Assembly: GCA_964459465.1 (NCBI GenBank) | Contig: CAYWLR010000014.1 | Coordinates: forward strand, 1-64,000 | DNA length: 64,000 bases | Reading direction: 5' to 3' | Origin: CALAMC01 sp964459465 | Lineage (GTDB): Bacteria > Zixibacteria > MSB-5A5 > GN15 > PGXB01 | Part shown: positions 27,062-34,784 of the stretch, one piece after another | Position numbering within the stretch: position 1 is the first letter of the stretch | How the letters are laid out: each line of letters starts with the position of its first letter | Notes under the pieces: model-generated | What the model was told of the DNA's origin: nothing | Database searches by the model: none | Seen by the model: only the letters and a program-made list of their open reading frames with translations | Translations under genes and position numbers: made by a program

Positions 27062-28189
27062 ATGACAAACCAAATGAATAATCTTGAAGTTCGCCTTATT
27101 CAGCCCGAGGAAACTCCGACCGCGAATGATTTCTATAATGGCATCTATGGCAAAAGACGTTCCCTTGAGCAATGGCAGTGGGAATTTGCCGAAAACACCT
27201 ATGACACCGATCAAATCCTTTATGCCGTTGTCAAAGATGGAACCAGAATCGTCGGAACCCAGGCTTTCATACCGATCCGAATGATAGACGCTAACGGCAT
27301 TTTCTGGACGGCCAAATCCGAAGAAACCCTGGTCGACCCGAATTATCGGGGACAAAAGCTGTTTGACAAAATGTATTCCCTGTTGTTCGAGGCCGCCGAA
27401 AAGTGCGGGTTCGCATACGTATGGGGCTTCACCCCGGCCGAAAAGGCCTTCAAAAAACTCGGTTTTGAAATGCCGGGCAAAACCTCGCAAATACTTTTTC
27501 CCATGCAATACCGTGCTTTGGATGAATTAATGGCCAAAGACCACGAAGCCGAACGGGACATACCGAAATCGACACTTAAACATCTGTCATACAAACTCGC
27601 CTTCAGAATGTCGATCCCCCTTTCCGGACTGAAATTGTCGATGAAAGTGTCGCGTAAAAATGATATTGATATTCGGACAATCGACTCGCCGCCGCAGGCG
27701 TCAGGCGACCTGTGCCGGCGATTTATTAAAAAATACGGCGGCGTCACTATCTATCGAGACGGCGAATATCTTAAATGGCGCATATTTGACAATCCTTATA
27801 TCAAAGCCAATATGATCGGCGCCTTCCATGACAGAACATTACTTGGCTGGGCGGCTTTCTCCCTTGGCGATGATGGCATGGGCTATCTGGTCGATATTCT
27901 TGTCGCCTCCGACTCCGGCAACGATTGCGATGTAATAAAACGCTTATTGAGAGAAGCTGTGGTCAGAACGCGCGACATGGGTGCACTGGCCCTGCGCGGC
28001 TGGAGCGTCAACAATCATCCTTTTGACCAACTCGTCTTGAAAACTGCACGGAATACCGGCTTCTGGCATTTTGATAAAGGCCACACGGTTGTCCTGTATG
28101 AAACCAAAGCCGGCAAAAGTGGCGCTCACCGACACACTTTCGACGATTTCCAGATTACTCGCATTTACACCGAAGGTATCATGGGTTGA
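27062..28189 (+). CDS. GNAT-family N-acetyltransferase
   Basis: A 375-residue protein. Residues 15-140 carry the GNAT core: a strand ending in VGTQAFIPI, then ETLVDPNYRGQKLF, which is the acetyl-CoA-binding pyrophosphate loop (V-x-P-x-x-RG), and the helix ending KLGFEMPG. The second half resembles another acyltransferase-like domain without clear motifs. No Shine-Dalgarno site precedes the ATG and the leader is predicted to be about seven bases; Met5 (27074) is an alternative start. It is followed at once by a deacetylase-like gene, suggesting a shared role in modifying a surface amino sugar. Confidence 0.75.
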   Translation: MTNQMNNLEVRLIQPEETPTANDFYNGIYGKRRSLEQWQWEFAENTYDTDQILYAVVKDGTRIVGTQAFIPIRMIDANGIFWTAKSEETLVDPNYRGQKLFDKMYSLLFEAAEKCGFAYVWGFTPAEKAFKKLGFEMPGKTSQILFPMQYRALDELMAKDHEAERDIPKSTLKHLSYKLAFRMSIPLSGLKLSMKVSRKNDIDIRTIDSPPQASGDLCRRFIKKYGGVTIYRDGEYLKWRIFDNPYIKANMIGAFHDRTLLGWAAFSLGDDGMGYLVDILVASDSGNDCDVIKRLLREAVVRTRDMGALALRGWSVNNHPFDQLVLKTARNTGFWHFDKGHTVVLYETKAGKSGAHRHTFDDFQITRIYTEGIMG

Positions 28190-28197
28190 TTAATTCC

Positions 28198-29604
28198 ATG
28201 AACGGCGCATATTTACTCCATCAAATCGAAAACCATGTGAGGTTGTTCTTCACCGATGCCGCCTTGAGCCTGATTAAAGCGGCCGATATTCGCTTCGTCC
28301 GTTACGCCGATGCCATCGATATCAAAGAATGTTGCCTCATCATTCCGATTGACATAGACAGCGGTATCGCACCGCAGAATATTTATAAAGTCCCTTTTAA
28401 CGACACCGTATTGACACTCTGGTCGCCCCTGCCCCAACCCGACCGACCGGGCTGGAGGGCCATCCCCAATGACAATCATCCCCTGTGGTATGTTAATGAC
28501 TGCCAAACGATTATTCCCGCTACGAATATTTTCAAAATCGGCTGGGACCTGCTCACTTTCCGCGAAGACAACGAGGGACCTCGGCGCGACAAGCATGGCC
28601 GCTTTAACTCACCGTTCAGCCCCCGACTCGATCCCGGTCTTCTTGAAATCCCCGTGTTCAATGAAGCCGTTGCCCTCATGCTGGCGGCCTGCAAATGTCT
28701 CTCCGGCGCGGCCACTCCCGATGATAATATCGGCGGGCTGATTGCGGCGCCCGTCGTTAATTTATCGCATGATTGCGATGTTTTGTACGGAAACGACTTC
28801 TGGACCCAGGCCGCCCGCTTTGCCCGCATTTTCATGCCTTCATCTCACGGTCTGCTCTCCCGATTATCCAATATCCGTTGGATGGCAGGTAATACCCTCC
28901 ACCCCGGTCGATATTATTTTAATAATGTCATCGGGATGATTAATCTCGAAAAACAGTACGGCTTCAAATCCACGTTGTACATGCTCAACGGCTCCGGCGG
29001 GCGTTACGGTTCTCGTAATGGTCTTGATGCTATCTTGAAAATCATGGCCTTCATCCCCGACGGCTGGGAAACCGGCCTTCATTACAATTACAACACTTAC
29101 GGCGATTCCAATAAATTGAAAGCCCAGGCAAGCGAATTGCAGGCGGCTCTGCGACGATTAATAACCGCCGGACGAGCCCACTATCTTCTATTCGACCATA
29201 CAACCTCATTTGACCGATGGAGGGAAGCGGGTATCAATATCGATGAATCAGTCGGATACTCCAAACATATCGGATACCGCTGCGGCCTCGCTGGATGTTT
29301 TCAACCATACAACAACAAGGCCGGTAAAGCATATGATATTTTTGAAGCACCTCTGGCGATTATGGATACGACTCTGGTCGATCAATACGGCGATGATTCC
29401 ATCAGCCATTTCGAGAGTATGCTCAAACACCTGTCGCGCATAGGCGGAGCCATGAATATCGTCTTTCACCCCGGAACATTTTTTAACCCGGAAATGCCCC
29501 GTATGCTCGGCATATATCATAAAATTCTTATGACCTGCCGAGACCTGAAATCAAGATGCTTGACGGCAGACGATATGCTTAAAATACTGACTAAAAGAGG
29601 CTAA
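28198..29604 (+). CDS. Polysaccharide deacetylase-like protein
   Basis: A 468-residue protein. Residues 1-175 are of an unrecognised type; from about 180 it resembles the NodB-like fold in long surface-polysaccharide proteins, with NLSHDCDVLYG as the metal motif, WETGLHYNYNTYG as the second motif and VFHPGTFFNPEMP near the end. No signal peptide is seen, so it probably acts in the cytoplasm. The start at 28198 lies nine bases after the GNAT stop; an overlapping TTG at 28186 is possible. Its stop overlaps that of the convergent CoA-transferase gene. Confidence 0.65.
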   Translation: MNGAYLLHQIENHVRLFFTDAALSLIKAADIRFVRYADAIDIKECCLIIPIDIDSGIAPQNIYKVPFNDTVLTLWSPLPQPDRPGWRAIPNDNHPLWYVNDCQTIIPATNIFKIGWDLLTFREDNEGPRRDKHGRFNSPFSPRLDPGLLEIPVFNEAVALMLAACKCLSGAATPDDNIGGLIAAPVVNLSHDCDVLYGNDFWTQAARFARIFMPSSHGLLSRLSNIRWMAGNTLHPGRYYFNNVIGMINLEKQYGFKSTLYMLNGSGGRYGSRNGLDAILKIMAFIPDGWETGLHYNYNTYGDSNKLKAQASELQAALRRLITAGRAHYLLFDHTTSFDRWREAGINIDESVGYSKHIGYRCGLAGCFQPYNNKAGKAYDIFEAPLAIMDTTLVDQYGDDSISHFESMLKHLSRIGGAMNIVFHPGTFFNPEMPRMLGIYHKILMTCRDLKSRCLTADDMLKILTKRG

Positions 29605-30998
29605 TTTTGGGCCTCCGTCTGCACCGCCCGTTCATAGGGAGTGAAGCCTGGGACGCCTTTATGGACAATCCAGGTCGGCTTGTGAAATGCGGGGTCATCG
29701 GTGATGGTCTTCATGAGTTGTTCGCGATAATCCGGACGAGCCAGATGAGCAATGCCGACAGCCCGTTCACCAAGACTCAAACGCCGCGGATCAAAAGCCC
29801 CGTTTTCGGTCACGATTATAACCTGGTCGGCTGGAATGGCCGTCGTGGTTATGCCGGCCGGACACCGATCGACTATCTTGGACCGGCCGTCCTTGGTGGT
29901 CGATTTAAGGGCAATAATGGCCACGCCGCCTTCCGAATACTGCGCGCCTCGGTTGAAATCGGCCTGACCCCCGACGCCGCTGTAAACCTTGCGGGCGTCC
30001 AGCGAATCGGCCCAGATATTCCCGTGCAAATCCACCCCGATGGCGCTGTTGACCGTCACCATGCGCGGTTGTTCGGCTATTCTGAAAATGCTGTTGGTGA
30101 AACTCGATGACCGGCTCTGTACGGAGCTGTTGTAACTTAACCAGTCATACCCGGCCTGATCGGCCATGAGAAATATGGACGATATCGCGAAATTGACGTC
30201 TGGCTTCCAGCGATTGGTCACCACTCCGGCTTCGACCAGGCGCCTCATACCGTCCGCAAATAACTCCGTATGAATACCCAAATCTTTATATCCGCGCCGC
30301 AGTATCGACTCCGTCACCGCCTCCGGGACTTCACCGATGCCATACTGAAGTGTCGAACCCGGCTCGTTACCCGATCCGTCTTTTATAAACATCGAGGCGA
30401 TTATTTCCGCGATGCGCCGGGCGCGCTCATCCGGCCTGTGCACCGGACTGACCGGAAGCGGATAATCGGCGTCCAAAAGATAATCAATATACGACTCCGG
30501 TATACTCACGCCCAGTACGAACGGCATGCGGGCGTTGCGCTCGGCGATGATCACCCCGCCCCGTTTTCGGGCCGACTCTATCGCCGCGTGGACGGCCTCG
30601 ACCGTTGTCCCCAGGCTATAGTTGCCCCCGTTGTCGGGTCCCGCCACGGAACATAAAACGACGTCCGGCCCTCCCGGCCGACGGGCGTATTTGGGGATTT
30701 CCGATAGATGCATGGGATGATATTTGGCCCGTCCCTGGTTAACCGCCTCACGAGTCAGGTGGCTGTTAAAAAGGACGCGATGAGTCAACTCCTCGCAACG
30801 ACGGGGACTGAATAACTCCTCCAATCCGTCACCCAGTAGCAAAATACTGTACAAAGCAATATGTTTGATGTTCAGGTCAATGGCCAGTTGTTTCAATAAC
30901 TCACGTGGAGTCGCGGCATTTCCTGAAGTATATATGACACTGCCGGGTTTTATTACGGCGGCGTTGACCGCTTCGGAAGCATGTTTAATTTTTTGCAT
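29601..30998 (-). CDS. Acetyl-CoA hydrolase/transferase family protein
   Basis: A 465-residue CoA-transferase of the acetyl-CoA hydrolase/4-hydroxybutyrate CoA-transferase family. Family segments include YTSGNAATP, QYGIGEVPEAV, LGIHTELFADGM and VIIVTENGAFDPR. Such enzymes move CoA between short-chain acids; the substrate cannot be told from sequence. AAGGG lies four bases before the ATG. It converges with the deacetylase-like gene, their stop codons overlapping. Confidence 0.88.
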   Translation of the reverse strand: MQKIKHASEAVNAAVIKPGSVIYTSGNAATPRELLKQLAIDLNIKHIALYSILLLGDGLEELFSPRRCEELTHRVLFNSHLTREAVNQGRAKYHPMHLSEIPKYARRPGGPDVVLCSVAGPDNGGNYSLGTTVEAVHAAIESARKRGGVIIAERNARMPFVLGVSIPESYIDYLLDADYPLPVSPVHRPDERARRIAEIIASMFIKDGSGNEPGSTLQYGIGEVPEAVTESILRRGYKDLGIHTELFADGMRRLVEAGVVTNRWKPDVNFAISSIFLMADQAGYDWLSYNSSVQSRSSSFTNSIFRIAEQPRMVTVNSAIGVDLHGNIWADSLDARKVYSGVGGQADFNRGAQYSEGGVAIIALKSTTKDGRSKIVDRCPAGITTTAIPADQVIIVTENGAFDPRRLSLGERAVGIAHLARPDYREQLMKTITDDPAFHKPTWIVHKGVPGFTPYERAVQTEAQN

Positions 30999-31281
30999 AA
31001 TACCCTTATTTTATCCTGTGATTATTCTAATCCGCCCCCCTGTTATTAATCTCAACCTCATAAAATACCATAAAAACTTCAATTAATACCTATTTTAAAG
31101 AAATTTATAAAAATATTTTCATTTTTTTCCTGAAAAACGGACTAATTCGGCTTATTCCCACTCTGTATTAAATAGTATAGTCAGCCTATTTTTATTTTAT
31201 TAGGCAAAATACTGCAAATATTTACCAACTGCTTTTGCTCGAATAGTTGACTGAATAAACAACGTAAATTTGGAGGTTGCG
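30999..31281. other. Divergent AT-rich intergenic region
   Basis: This 283-base stretch separates the leftward CoA-transferase from the rightward lipoprotein. A weak promoter for the latter is possible (TTATTC at 31152-31157, TATAGT at 31176-31181, spacer 18). An inverted repeat GCCTA/TAGGC lies at 31184-31205 around an AT-only loop. GGAGG at 31272-31276 is the ribosome site for the gene at 31282. No gene is seen. Confidence 0.4.
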
Positions 31282-32715
31282 ATGCTGAAATTCATTGGAT
31301 CTGTCCTGCTGATGGGCGTTGCCATGATTATGGCATTCGGCTGTTCACAGGAACAAACCCCCGTGTCATGGGATAGCAATCCCGCCCGGGTGGCTAACTA
31401 CATGCTTCCGGCCGGTGCCACACTTGAGTCGGCCACATTTTATGTCTATGTTTATGAGCCCGGGTCCCTCCCGGTTAATTTTCACAGAATCACTTCCGAC
31501 TGGCAGGAAATGGTCGTGACTTGGGCAAATTTCGGCGCGGCATTTGACGCCACCGTTTACAATACGACCACTTTCGACGCCGTTGGCTGGTTTGATATCG
31601 ACCTGACCGACCTCGTTTCGGAATGGATAGCCGGAACCGATAATTTCGGTTTCTTGATGGATCAGGGGGAAGTCAATACCCCACGCACCCTTTATTACAG
31701 CCGCGAAAGTAATGACACCCCCTTTATGGTAATCATCTATACGATGGGCGAAACCTCGGTGACCGATACTATTTTCCCCATCGCCGATACCTATATTTAT
31801 GAATTTATTCCCGATCGCAATTTCGGCAACGACACTTTGATATACACCGGCTGGCGCGGGATGACCGACCTGGAAAAACAAGCCCTTGTTAAATTCGATA
31901 TCGAGGCCTCTCCCGATGAACCCGAACCGGCCGCCATCGGCGATTACGTCTGGCACGATATGGACAACGATGGGATTCAGGACGAAGGCGAACCGGGTGT
32001 CGAGGGCATCGCCGTCAATCTTTATGACTGCCAGGACATCCTTCTCGCCACGACAACGACTGATGCCGACGGCTTTTATCTGTTCGATGGCCTGATGGCC
32101 GGCGATTATTATGTCGAGTTTGTTTTACCCGACGGGTATGTTTTCAGCCCGATGGACCAGGGTAACGATGACGCCCAAGATAGCGACGCCGACCGGATGA
32201 CCGGAAAAGCTGTCTGCACCACCCTCGATGAAGGCGAATACGATATGACCTGGGACGCCGGTATCTATATGCCTATGCAGGATGGTTGCACTCACACTAT
32301 CGGTTACTGGAAAACCCACGCCGGTTTTGGCCCACAGGCCGATGTTGTTTCACAATACTTGCCAATATGGCTGGGCGACGACGGCGGCTCCAAGAGCCTG
32401 GCAGTTACCGACGCCGCCATTGCCGTAGCCGTCCTTGAAATGAAAACATATGGTATAAACAGCAATGGTATCACCAAACTATACGCCCAGTTGCTGGGCG
32501 CTAAATTAAGCATTGCCAGTGGCGCCAGTAACACCGACATCGCCGATATTATCGCCGATGCCGATGCCTTCCTTGCCGGTCACGACTGGAATAATTGGGC
32601 CGGCCTTTCCCGGGCTGACAGAAATAAAGTCCTCTATTGGCAGGGAATGCTGGATAATTATAATAACGGCTTGATCGGCCCCGGCCATTGCGACGAACTT
32701 GAATACGAGAATTAG
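31282..32715 (+). CDS. Multi-domain surface lipoprotein
   Basis: A 477-residue protein with a lipoprotein signal ending at Cys21 (IMAFGC). Residues 40-150 resemble the later half of a DNRLRE domain (W-Q-E-M-VVTW), 160-215 resemble the first half of another (IADTYIYEFIPDRNFGN, then ALVKFDI), 220-340 form an SdrD B-like domain (IGDYVWHDMDNDGIQDEGE), and the rest begins with the GCTHTIGYWKTH signature of a small conserved surface domain. GGAGG five bases before the ATG sets the start; a TTG at 31270 is rejected. Calcium binding is likely from the Asp-rich loops. The function is unknown. Confidence 0.8.
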   Translation: MLKFIGSVLLMGVAMIMAFGCSQEQTPVSWDSNPARVANYMLPAGATLESATFYVYVYEPGSLPVNFHRITSDWQEMVVTWANFGAAFDATVYNTTTFDAVGWFDIDLTDLVSEWIAGTDNFGFLMDQGEVNTPRTLYYSRESNDTPFMVIIYTMGETSVTDTIFPIADTYIYEFIPDRNFGNDTLIYTGWRGMTDLEKQALVKFDIEASPDEPEPAAIGDYVWHDMDNDGIQDEGEPGVEGIAVNLYDCQDILLATTTTDADGFYLFDGLMAGDYYVEFVLPDGYVFSPMDQGNDDAQDSDADRMTGKAVCTTLDEGEYDMTWDAGIYMPMQDGCTHTIGYWKTHAGFGPQADVVSQYLPIWLGDDGGSKSLAVTDAAIAVAVLEMKTYGINSNGITKLYAQLLGAKLSIASGASNTDIADIIADADAFLAGHDWNNWAGLSRADRNKVLYWQGMLDNYNNGLIGPGHCDELEYEN

Positions 32716-32737
32716 AGGCTTCAATGGCCCATTTAAA

Positions 32738-32766
32738 CCCGCGAAATCTCTTTCGCGGGTTTTTTA
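32738..32766 (+). terminator. Terminator of the lipoprotein gene
   Basis: CCCGCGAAA (32738-32746) pairs perfectly with TTTCGCGGG (32751-32759) over a 4-nt loop, followed by six T. It lies 22 bases after the lipoprotein stop. Confidence 0.9.
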
Positions 32767-32784
32767 TTGCCCCAAAAAATAAAA

Positions 32785-32877
32785 CGGAAGGGGTGGGAAT
32801 CGAACCCACCGGAGACAGCATTACTGCCTCCCCACGGTTTTGAAGACCGCAAGGGCCACCAGACCCTATCCGCTTCC
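32785..32877 (-). tRNA. selC: tRNA-Sec (anticodon UCA)
   Basis: A 93-nt tRNA with anticodon UCA (plus-strand TGA at 32841-32843). Its D stem has six base pairs with a 4-nt loop (AGGGTC, TGGT, GGCCCT), and its variable arm is an eight-pair hairpin; both are marks of selenocysteine tRNA. Discriminator is G and CCA is not encoded. The acceptor is unusual: the 5' strand GGAAGCGG pairs with CCCTTCC only if C6 is unpaired, giving a 7 + 5 pair branch of 12 rather than the bacterial 13. No selA, selB or selenoprotein gene is seen in this window. Confidence 0.93.
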
Positions 32878-32883
32878 GAAATG

Positions 32884-32912
32884 AATATACCAAAACCTGT
32901 TTGATTAGGCAA
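32884..32912 (-). promoter_or_regulatory. Promoter of tRNA-Sec
   Basis: On the minus strand TTGCCT (32907-32912) and TATATT (32884-32889) are exactly 17 bases apart. The -10 box ends seven bases before the mature tRNA 5' end, so transcription may begin at the first tRNA nucleotide, without a 5' leader. Confidence 0.6.
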
Positions 32913-32946
32913 GTTCGCTTAAATCCGATTGAATTGATTGAATGAC

Positions 32947-33666
32947 TTAGATCGACTTCACCGGCATTTTCACCGGGTCATCGATAAGAATATTCTCTTT
33001 GATAACAAACGCCTCGGCGTATCGAACTCCGACCATATGGCCGTAGTGCTGCGCCGTGATGGTCATGAATTCAAAAATATCCACGCCCGGTTTGTAAATC
33101 TGACGTGATTGCTCGGAACCGTCGAACTGCGATTTATACGCCGCCACCGCGTCCAGCTTGCGCGACATCTGCTCGGTGATATCAACGAAGAAAGTATGGT
33201 GAATATCGCGAAACGACGATGTGTAAATAATTTTTCGAGGGCGATGAGGCTCTCCGTCGAGTTGGAGCTTTTTCAAACCGGCCAGGTAACAGGCGTCATA
33301 CCCTAAAAACGAGGCCGACAAGTGATCCGGGTGACGTTGCACCCAGTACGGCAAGATAACCAGTTCCGGGCGAGTCTGCCGTATTATACGGGCGATCTTT
33401 AATTTATTTTCCCGCGACACTTCGACTCCGGAATCCGGCAGGTTGAGATTCTCGCGGTACGACAATTTCATTATTTTTGCGGCCTCGGCGGCGTCATGGC
33501 CTCGTTCCTCGGCCGTTCCCTTGGTCCCCATCTCCCCCGCCGTAAGATCCAGTATGCCTGTTTTATAACCAATATCGGCCAATTTTATCATGGTCCCGCC
33601 GCAGGTGATTTCGACATCATCGCGATGCGCCGCAATGGCCAGAACGTCGAGCTTTATGTCAGCCAT
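32947..33666 (-). CDS. bshB1: Bacillithiol deacetylase BshB1
   Basis: A 239-residue LmbE-family zinc hydrolase that removes the acetyl group from N-acetylglucosaminyl-malate, the second step of bacillithiol synthesis. The metal motif AAHRDDVE (His14, Asp16, Asp17) and the HPDH motif are intact, and KSQFDGSEQ and VGVRYAEAF are typical of BshB1. Its ATG overlaps the bshA stop by eight bases. Confidence 0.95.
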   Translation of the reverse strand: MADIKLDVLAIAAHRDDVEITCGGTMIKLADIGYKTGILDLTAGEMGTKGTAEERGHDAAEAAKIMKLSYRENLNLPDSGVEVSRENKLKIARIIRQTRPELVILPYWVQRHPDHLSASFLGYDACYLAGLKKLQLDGEPHRPRKIIYTSSFRDIHHTFFVDITEQMSRKLDAVAAYKSQFDGSEQSRQIYKPGVDIFEFMTITAQHYGHMVGVRYAEAFVIKENILIDDPVKMPVKSI

Positions 33667-34783
33667 TCAACACCTCTTCATAATAGCGCTCATACTCCGA
33701 AATGATTTTATCGGCGTTGAACCGTTCATTGGCAAGTCGGACGGCCTCGGCCTTGAATTGCGCCAGCCGCCCCCGGTCAGTCAGCAGGCTTATACCTTTG
33801 TCGGCCATCGCGGCCGTATCACCGACCCGACATAAAAAACCGTTGACATTATCCTCGATAACTTCCACCAATCCGGTCCCTGACGTCCCGATTACCGGGA
33901 CACCGCTTGCCAAAGCTTCCAGGGCCGCCAGTCCAAATGATTCTTCTTCCGAAGGGAGCAAAAACAGGTCACAAAGCGGTAAAATCGCCTCCACCCGGCT
34001 TTGATTACCCAGAAAAACCACCCGGTCGCCCAGATTTCGTTTGTTCACCTGACGCCGCACCAGAATCGCATCCGGCCCCTCCCCGATCAGAATTAGTCGG
34101 GCCGGGAGTTTCTGCCGGATACGGTCGAAGATATCGATCACATCCAGCGCCCGTTTGACCGGGCGGAAGTTGGAAACATGCGTTATGATATATTCATTAT
34201 CGGCCGCGAACGAATGCCTTTTGCAGGGCGAATGATTATCGGGACTGAAACGGTCCGCGTCGAAAAAATTATGCACCACCCGGATATCTTTTTCAATTTT
34301 GAACTCCCGGACCGTTTCCTCGGCCAGATAGTGCGACACGGCCGTGATGCCGTCCGAAGCATTGATGGAAAACCGTGTGATATCATAGTACGACGGGTCG
34401 CTCCCGACCAGCGTTATATCCGTCCCATGCAGCGTCGTGATAATTTTCGGCGTCCGGCAGGTCACCAGTTGCTTGGCCAGAAAAGCGCACGTCGCGTGCG
34501 GAATGGCATAGTGCACGTGCATCAAATCGAGTTCATACTGGCAACAAACTTCCGCCATGCGGGTGGCCAGAGCCAGCGTGTACGGCGGGTGTTTGAACAG
34601 CGGGTAGGCCGTCGTTTCCACCCCGTGAAAAAACAAGTTCTGCTGAAATTCATCCAGACGAAACGGCAAAGCGTAACTGATAAAATGCACCTGATGTCCG
34701 CGCTCGGCGAGCTTTCGTCCCAGTTCGGTGGCGACAACCCCGGAACCGCCCGGCACGGGATAACAGGTGATACCGATTTTCAT
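33659..34783 (-). CDS. bshA: Bacillithiol glycosyltransferase BshA
   Basis: A 374-residue GT4 enzyme that joins GlcNAc from UDP-GlcNAc to L-malate, the first bacillithiol step. The N-terminal GITCYPVPGGSGVVATELG is characteristic of BshA. The nucleotide-sugar site has the E-x7-E pattern in EESFGLAALEALASG. It sits between bshC and bshB1. Confidence 0.96.
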   Translation of the reverse strand: MKIGITCYPVPGGSGVVATELGRKLAERGHQVHFISYALPFRLDEFQQNLFFHGVETTAYPLFKHPPYTLALATRMAEVCCQYELDLMHVHYAIPHATCAFLAKQLVTCRTPKIITTLHGTDITLVGSDPSYYDITRFSINASDGITAVSHYLAEETVREFKIEKDIRVVHNFFDADRFSPDNHSPCKRHSFAADNEYIITHVSNFRPVKRALDVIDIFDRIRQKLPARLILIGEGPDAILVRRQVNKRNLGDRVVFLGNQSRVEAILPLCDLFLLPSEEESFGLAALEALASGVPVIGTSGTGLVEVIEDNVNGFLCRVGDTAAMADKGISLLTDRGRLAQFKAEAVRLANERFNADKIISEYERYYEEVLNG

Positions 34784-34784
34784 A

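Noticed and set aside
32305..32724. Minus-strand frames antisense to the lipoprotein gene
   Set aside because: They have no start signals and mirror the codon pattern of the plus-strand gene.
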